Source: Hypericum androsaemum
Taxonomy: Eukaryota > Streptophyta > Magnoliopsida > Malpighiales > Hypericaceae
NCBI GenBank assembly: GCA_963995505.1
Contig: OZ023184.1
Coordinates: 10,308,308-10,372,307 of the forward strand
DNA: 64,000 bases
Direction: 5' to 3'
The notes beneath the pieces were generated by a model. It was not told the origin of the DNA. It saw only the letters and a list, made by a program, of their open reading frames with translations, and did not search any database. Every line of letters starts with the position of its first letter. The stretch's first letter is position 1. Below, in pieces: positions 60,013 to 64,000 of the stretch. The translations under genes and the position numbers were made by a program.

Positions 60013-60017
60013 ATATC
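60013..60017. other. Target-site duplication of element 2, right copy
   Basis: ATATC is identical to 53531-53535. The satellite B monomer resumes after it with TCTTATTTATTC. Confidence 0.93.
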
Positions 60018-60250
60018 TCTTATTTATTCTCTTTTTATGGCATTTTAGGGTACTTTTCGGGCTATTTTGGGCCCTTTTTGGGGCTTTTCGGGTCCTTTTA
60101 AGGACCATTTTCTTATTTCTTTTATCGCCATTGCTTCTACTAGTGCTCCTTAACTCCACCACATGTTCTTCTTAACTTATTTAAGATATCTCTTGTTTAT
60201 TCCTTTTTTATGGCATAGGGGAGCCCTTTTCTGGCCATTTTTGGCCCTTA

Positions 60251-60422
60251 AAAACCATCATAACTTTGACGGGTAATAAATTTTGACTCATTTGGAGTTA
60301 CGGGCACCATAATATATCAAATCAAAGATAATCTTATGATTTATCCGCTCGTTTTCCTAGCGCGTGAAATGCCAACAGTTTGACACCCAAAATCGGTTTC
60401 ATAAAGAAGTTATGAGGGTTTT
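60251..60422. repeat. 172-bp inverted-repeat unit
   Basis: Left arm AAAACCATCATAACTTT, right arm GAAGTTATGAGGGTTTT; length 172. Confidence 0.88.
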
Positions 60423-60885
60423 AAAGGCCCCTTTTAGAATATCTCTCCTCCACATGTTCTTTTTGACTAGTTTAGAATATATCTTATTTATTCTCTTTTT
60501 ATGACATGTTAGGAACCTTTTCGGCCATTTCGGTCCCTTTTTGGCCATTTTTGGGCCTTTTTTGAACTCTTTTCTCATTTCTTTTATTGCCATTACTACT
60601 TGTGCTGCTCCTTAACTCCTCCACATGTTCTTCTTGACTAGTTTAGGATATCTCTTATTTATTCTCTTTTTATGGCATTTTAAGGTACTTTTTGGGCTAT
60701 TTTGGGCCCTTTTTGGGACTTTTCGGGTACTTTTTAGGACCCTTTTCTCATTTCCTTTATTGCCATTGCTTCTATTATTGCTCCTTAACTCCGCCACATG
60801 TTATTCTTGACTTTTTTAAGATATCTCCTGTTTATTGCTTTTTTATGGCATGTAAGAGCCCATTTCGGGCCCTTTTTGGACCTTA

Positions 60886-61057
60886 AAAACCCTCACAAAT
60901 TCGATGGGTCATAAATTTTGACTCGTTTGGAGTTACGGGCACCAGAATATATCAAATCGAAGATAATTTTATGACCTATCCACTTGTTTTCCTATGGTGT
61001 GAAATGCCTACGGTTTAACCCCCAAAATTGGCTTTATAAAGAAGTTATGAGGGTTTT
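60886..61057. repeat. 172-bp inverted-repeat unit
   Basis: Left arm AAAACCCTCACAAATTC, right arm intact; length 172. Confidence 0.88.
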
Positions 61058-61520
61058 AAAGGCCCTCTTTAGAATATTCTCCTCCACATGTTCTTCTTGA
61101 CTTGTTTAGAATATCTCATATTTATTCTCTTTTTATGGCATGTTGGGGACCTTTTCTGGCCATTTCAGGCTCTTTTTAGCAAATTTTGGGCCTTTTTCGG
61201 ACTCTTTTCTCATTTTATTTGTTGCCATTACTACTTGTGCTACTCCTTCACTCCTCCACATGTTCTTTTTGACTAGTTTAGGATATCTCTTGTTTATTTT
61301 CTTTTTATGGCATGTTAGGGTAATTTTCGGTCTATTTTGGGCCATTTATGGGGCTTTTTGGGTCCTTTTTAGGACCCTTTTCTCATTTCCTTTATTGCCA
61401 TTGCTTCTACTATTGCTCCTTAACTCCACCACATATTCTTCTTGACTTGTTTAAGATATCTCTTATTTATTCCTTTTTTATAGCATAGAAGAGCCCTTTT
61501 TTGGCCATTTTTGGCCCTTA

Positions 61521-61692
61521 AAAATCCTCATAACTTTGACGGATAATAAATTTTGACTCGTTTGGAGTTACGAGCACCATAATATATCAAATCGAAGATA
61601 ATCTTATGATTTATCCGCTCGTTTTCCTAGGGCATGAAACGCCAATAATTTGACACCAAAAATCGGCTTTATAAAAATGTTATGAGATTTTA
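61521..61692. repeat. 172-bp inverted-repeat unit
   Basis: Left arm AAAATCCTCATAACTTT. The right arm is degraded (AATGTTATGAGATTTTA), with an apparent small indel balanced elsewhere; length about 172. Confidence 0.82.
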
Positions 61693-62156
61693 AAGGTCCC
61701 TTTTAGAATATCTCTCCTCCCCATGTTCTTCTTGACTAGTTTAGAATATCTCTTATTTATTCTCTTTTTATGGCATGTTAGGGCCATTTTCTGGTCATTT
61801 CTGGCCTTTTTTGGCACTTTTTGGGCCTTTTTCAAACTCTTTTCTCATTTCTTTTATCGCCAATACTACTTGTGCTGCTCCTTCATTCCTCCCCATGTTC
61901 TTCTTGACTAGTTTAGGATATCTCTTGTTTATTTTCTTTTTATGGCATGTTAGGGTACTTTTCGGTCTATTTTGGGCCCTTTTTGGGGCTTTTTGGGTCC
62001 TTTTTAGGACCCTTTTCTCATTTCCTTTATCGCCATTGCTTCTACTATTACTCCTTAACTCTGCCACATATTGTTCTTGACTTGTTTAAGATATCTCTTG
62101 TTTATTCCTTTTTTATGGCATGTAAAGAGCCCTTTTTTGGCCCTTTATGGACCTTA

Positions 62157-62328
62157 AAAATTATCATAACTTTGACGGGTCATAAATTTTGACTCGTTTG
62201 GAGTTATGAGCACCATAATATATCAAATCGAAGATTATTTTATGATCTATCCACTTGTTTTCCTAAGGCGTGAAACGCCAACTGTTTGATACCCAAAATT
62301 GGGTTTTTAAAGAAGTTATGAGGGTTTT
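62157..62328. repeat. 172-bp inverted-repeat unit
   Basis: Left arm AAAATTATCATAACTTT, right arm intact; length 172. Confidence 0.87.
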
Positions 62329-62824
62329 AAAGGCCATTTTTAGAATATTCTCTTCCGCATGTTCTTCTTGATTTGTAATATCCGACCATGTTACTTAAAC
62401 TTAGTTGAATTTAATAAGTATGTGAAGTCATTAAATTAAATAGAAATATAATACTTGACATGTATAATAATTTAATTTGTGGCATGTAGATTCTTGGAAT
62501 AAGGTTAGATATGATTTGGACTAAAATATTTTTGTAGAGATATATGGAATGAATTAATGTATTTAATTAAATTATGGATGAAACATAATTTGTAACAAGA
62601 TAATGATTGGAATTAAATTTAATTAAAGATCCAAAATAAAAAAAAGAGAGAGAAGAACGTGGCAACTTTTCAAAGTGCCACCAAAACCCGGGTCTGGATT
62701 GGGCACGGAATGCTCAGATTCTGAACCGTTCGGAATGAAGATATGCGGGGACTTTTTTGCAAACACGCTAAAATATGGGGACCAAAATGAAAAAAACCAT
62801 GCACAAACGCCGGCCGGATACAAA

Positions 62825-62893
62825 TGCCATTATCACATAACTGTGCATGCCAATATCACATAACTGTGCATGCCACTATCACATAACTGCGCA
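62825..62893. repeat. 23-bp tandem repeat, three units, array 1
   Basis: Three consecutive units of TGCCATTATCACATAACTG plus a four-base tail (TGCA or CGCA), with one or two changes each. The array lies inside the probable solo LTR. Confidence 0.93.
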
Positions 62894-63001
62894 TGCCAGT
62901 GTGACCTTTTTGTAAAAATGCTAAAATATGGGGGACCAAAATAAAAAAAACTACGCGCGCCATTATCATCAACGGGGACTTCTCACTGTCAAAAATACAC
63001 A

Positions 63002-63070
63002 TTCCATTATCACATAACTGCGCTTGCCATTATCACATAACTGCACTTGCCATTATCACATAACTACGCT
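63002..63070. repeat. 23-bp tandem repeat, three units, array 2
   Basis: Three more units of the same 23-mer (TTGCCATTATCACATAACTG plus a three-base tail; the first unit lacks the G). Both arrays are preceded by a similar 60-bp block containing GCTAAAATATGGGG (62750-62813 and 62905-62970), so a segment of about 175 bp carrying the array was itself duplicated. Confidence 0.92.
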
Positions 63071-63412
63071 TGCCACTGCGGTCCCCTTTCACTCCAAACC
63101 GTACGGAATCGATTCCTTCACTCCGTGCTCAATCCACTCCCCCAAAACCCAATCCCACTATTAAATAAAGAAGTTAGTTAAAATTAGATAGACTCTATCG
63201 AACCAAATAATAATTAGAAACAAAAATAAAGAGAAGCCAAGTAGAAATCAGGATAAGAGCTAAACAAAATAATTAAAATAAAAAGAAATAAATTAAAAAG
63301 GAACAAATGTGGCAAGAAAAATAGAAAGGTAATACGTGGCTGACTTCAGAAATTTACACCAAGTAAGAAAAGATAAAGGTGAACTTAGAGGCGGTTGAAA
63401 TATGGTGGAGTA

Positions 63413-63419
63413 ATATAAA
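63413..63419 (+). promoter_or_regulatory. TATA-like box in the probable solo LTR
   Basis: ATATAAA within TAATATAAATT, in the distal third of the LTR, followed by a CTCTGTTC stretch and a purine-rich segment. The placement fits a U3/R boundary. Confidence 0.4.
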
Positions 63420-63701
63420 TTACTCTGTTCTATCCATTCCACTCAAATCGACCAAAATTACAAACAGAGGGGAAAATTGGAAAGAAAAAAAAAAAGAAAC
63501 GGAAGTAAACAAGAAAAGTAGAAGTTGGACCGAGAAAGGGAAAATGCGAAACTTAGGTAGGTAAATTAACGAATTTGTGATATGTGGAAGGATTGATTTT
63601 CACATTTGAAGTTTTTGACGGAACAGATGATAAGCTTAGAGCAAGAAGTTTCGTGAACATTAAGATTAAAAAATTGTAATTAATTATAGTTGAAACTTAC
63701 A

Positions 63702-64000
63702 ACTTCGACGGGTTATAAATTTTGACTCGTTTGGAGTTACGGGCGCCATAATATATCAAATCGAAGATAATTTTATGATCTATTTGCTCGTTTTCCTAGG
63801 GCGTGAAATGCCAATGGTTTGACCACCAAAATTGGCTTTACAAAGAAGTTATGAGGGTTTTAAACGCTTCTTTTAGGGTTTTTGGGCCTTTTTTAGACCC
63901 TTTTCTCATTTTCTTGATTGCCATTACTTCTTGTGCATCTTCTTCACTCTGCCACATGTTCTTCTTGACTAGTTTAGGATATCTCTTGTTTATTATCTTT
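63702..64000. repeat. Satellite B, block 3 (to window end)
   Basis: The array resumes inside a 172-bp unit: ATAAATTTTGACT at 63715, right arm at 63845-63861, left arm lost or merged with the LTR end. A standard monomer then runs to the window end. Confidence 0.93.

Larger units (their letters stand above)
60013..62373. repeat. Satellite B, block 2 (about 635-bp HOR)
   Basis: The motif ATAAATTTTGACT falls at 60276, 60911, 61546 and 62182, spacings of 635, 635 and 636. Each HOR contains one 172-bp inverted-repeat unit plus about 463 bp of monomers. This is a different period from block 1. The short open frames are translated monomers. Confidence 0.93.
62374..63701 (+). mobile_element. Probable solo LTR of an unrelated gypsy element
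   Basis: About 1.3 kb of non-satellite DNA begins TGTAATATCC, a start I associate with long LTRs of plant gypsy elements, and ends in TTACA where satellite B resumes. A TATA-like ATATAAA lies at 63413-63419, followed by a purine-rich stretch as in an LTR leader. No primer site, polypurine tract or coding frame adjoins it, so a solo LTR fits best. Against this, the bases flanking the ends (TGATT and ACTTC) do not match, and the satellite phase differs on the two sides. The right end is uncertain by about 10 bases because the left arm of the next 172-bp unit may begin there. Confidence 0.55.

Overview
The window looks like centromeric or pericentromeric heterochromatin of a flowering plant. It holds no host gene that I can support, no tRNA or rRNA, and no CRISPR array. 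About 80% of it is satellite DNA of two unrelated families, broken by two related Ty3/gypsy LTR retrotransposons, one probable solo LTR and one non-satellite island. The plant assignment rests on the retrotransposon proteins, the initiator-tRNA-Met primer site and the LTR architecture. I cannot name the species.

Layout. 1-22085, 23392-30338 and 37139-46378: satellite A, a degenerate 10-bp repeat (consensus CCTTTTCTTG, pyrimidine-rich on the + strand) totalling about 38 kb and organised into higher-order repeats (HORs; about 2.2 kb at the left, other periods further right). 22086-23391: non-satellite island with a diverged tandem duplication and a possible gag zinc-knuckle fossil. 30339-37138: complete, very young gypsy element (element 1, + strand) inside satellite A with perfect 5-bp target duplications. 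46379-53535, 60013-62373 and about 63702-64000: satellite B, monomers of about 160-172 bp interleaved with a strictly 172-bp unit bounded by 17-bp inverted repeats. 53536-60012: a second, older and broken member of the same gypsy family (element 2, - strand) inside satellite B, also with perfect 5-bp target duplications. 62374-63701: probable solo LTR of an unrelated element carrying two 23-bp tandem arrays.

The two gypsy elements share several features: LTRs that open with TGATG and end in ATATCA, a tRNA-iMet primer site, a gag-protease-RT-RNase H-integrase order, and a pol frame that runs through the polypurine tract into the 3' LTR. The terminal region contains a TRARAR-like motif. I recall this combination as typical of the CRM (centromeric retrotransposon) clade of chromoviruses, so satellites A and B are candidate centromere-associated repeats. 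Element 1 has one visible coding lesion, an in-frame TAA between protease and RT. Element 2 has at least four stops, one frameshift and two deletions.

The very long open frames across satellite A are not genes. The 10-bp consensus is stop-free in all six frames, so long open frames arise automatically. They give Phe/Leu/Ser/Cys/Pro repeats on + and Lys/Arg/Glu/Gly repeats on -.
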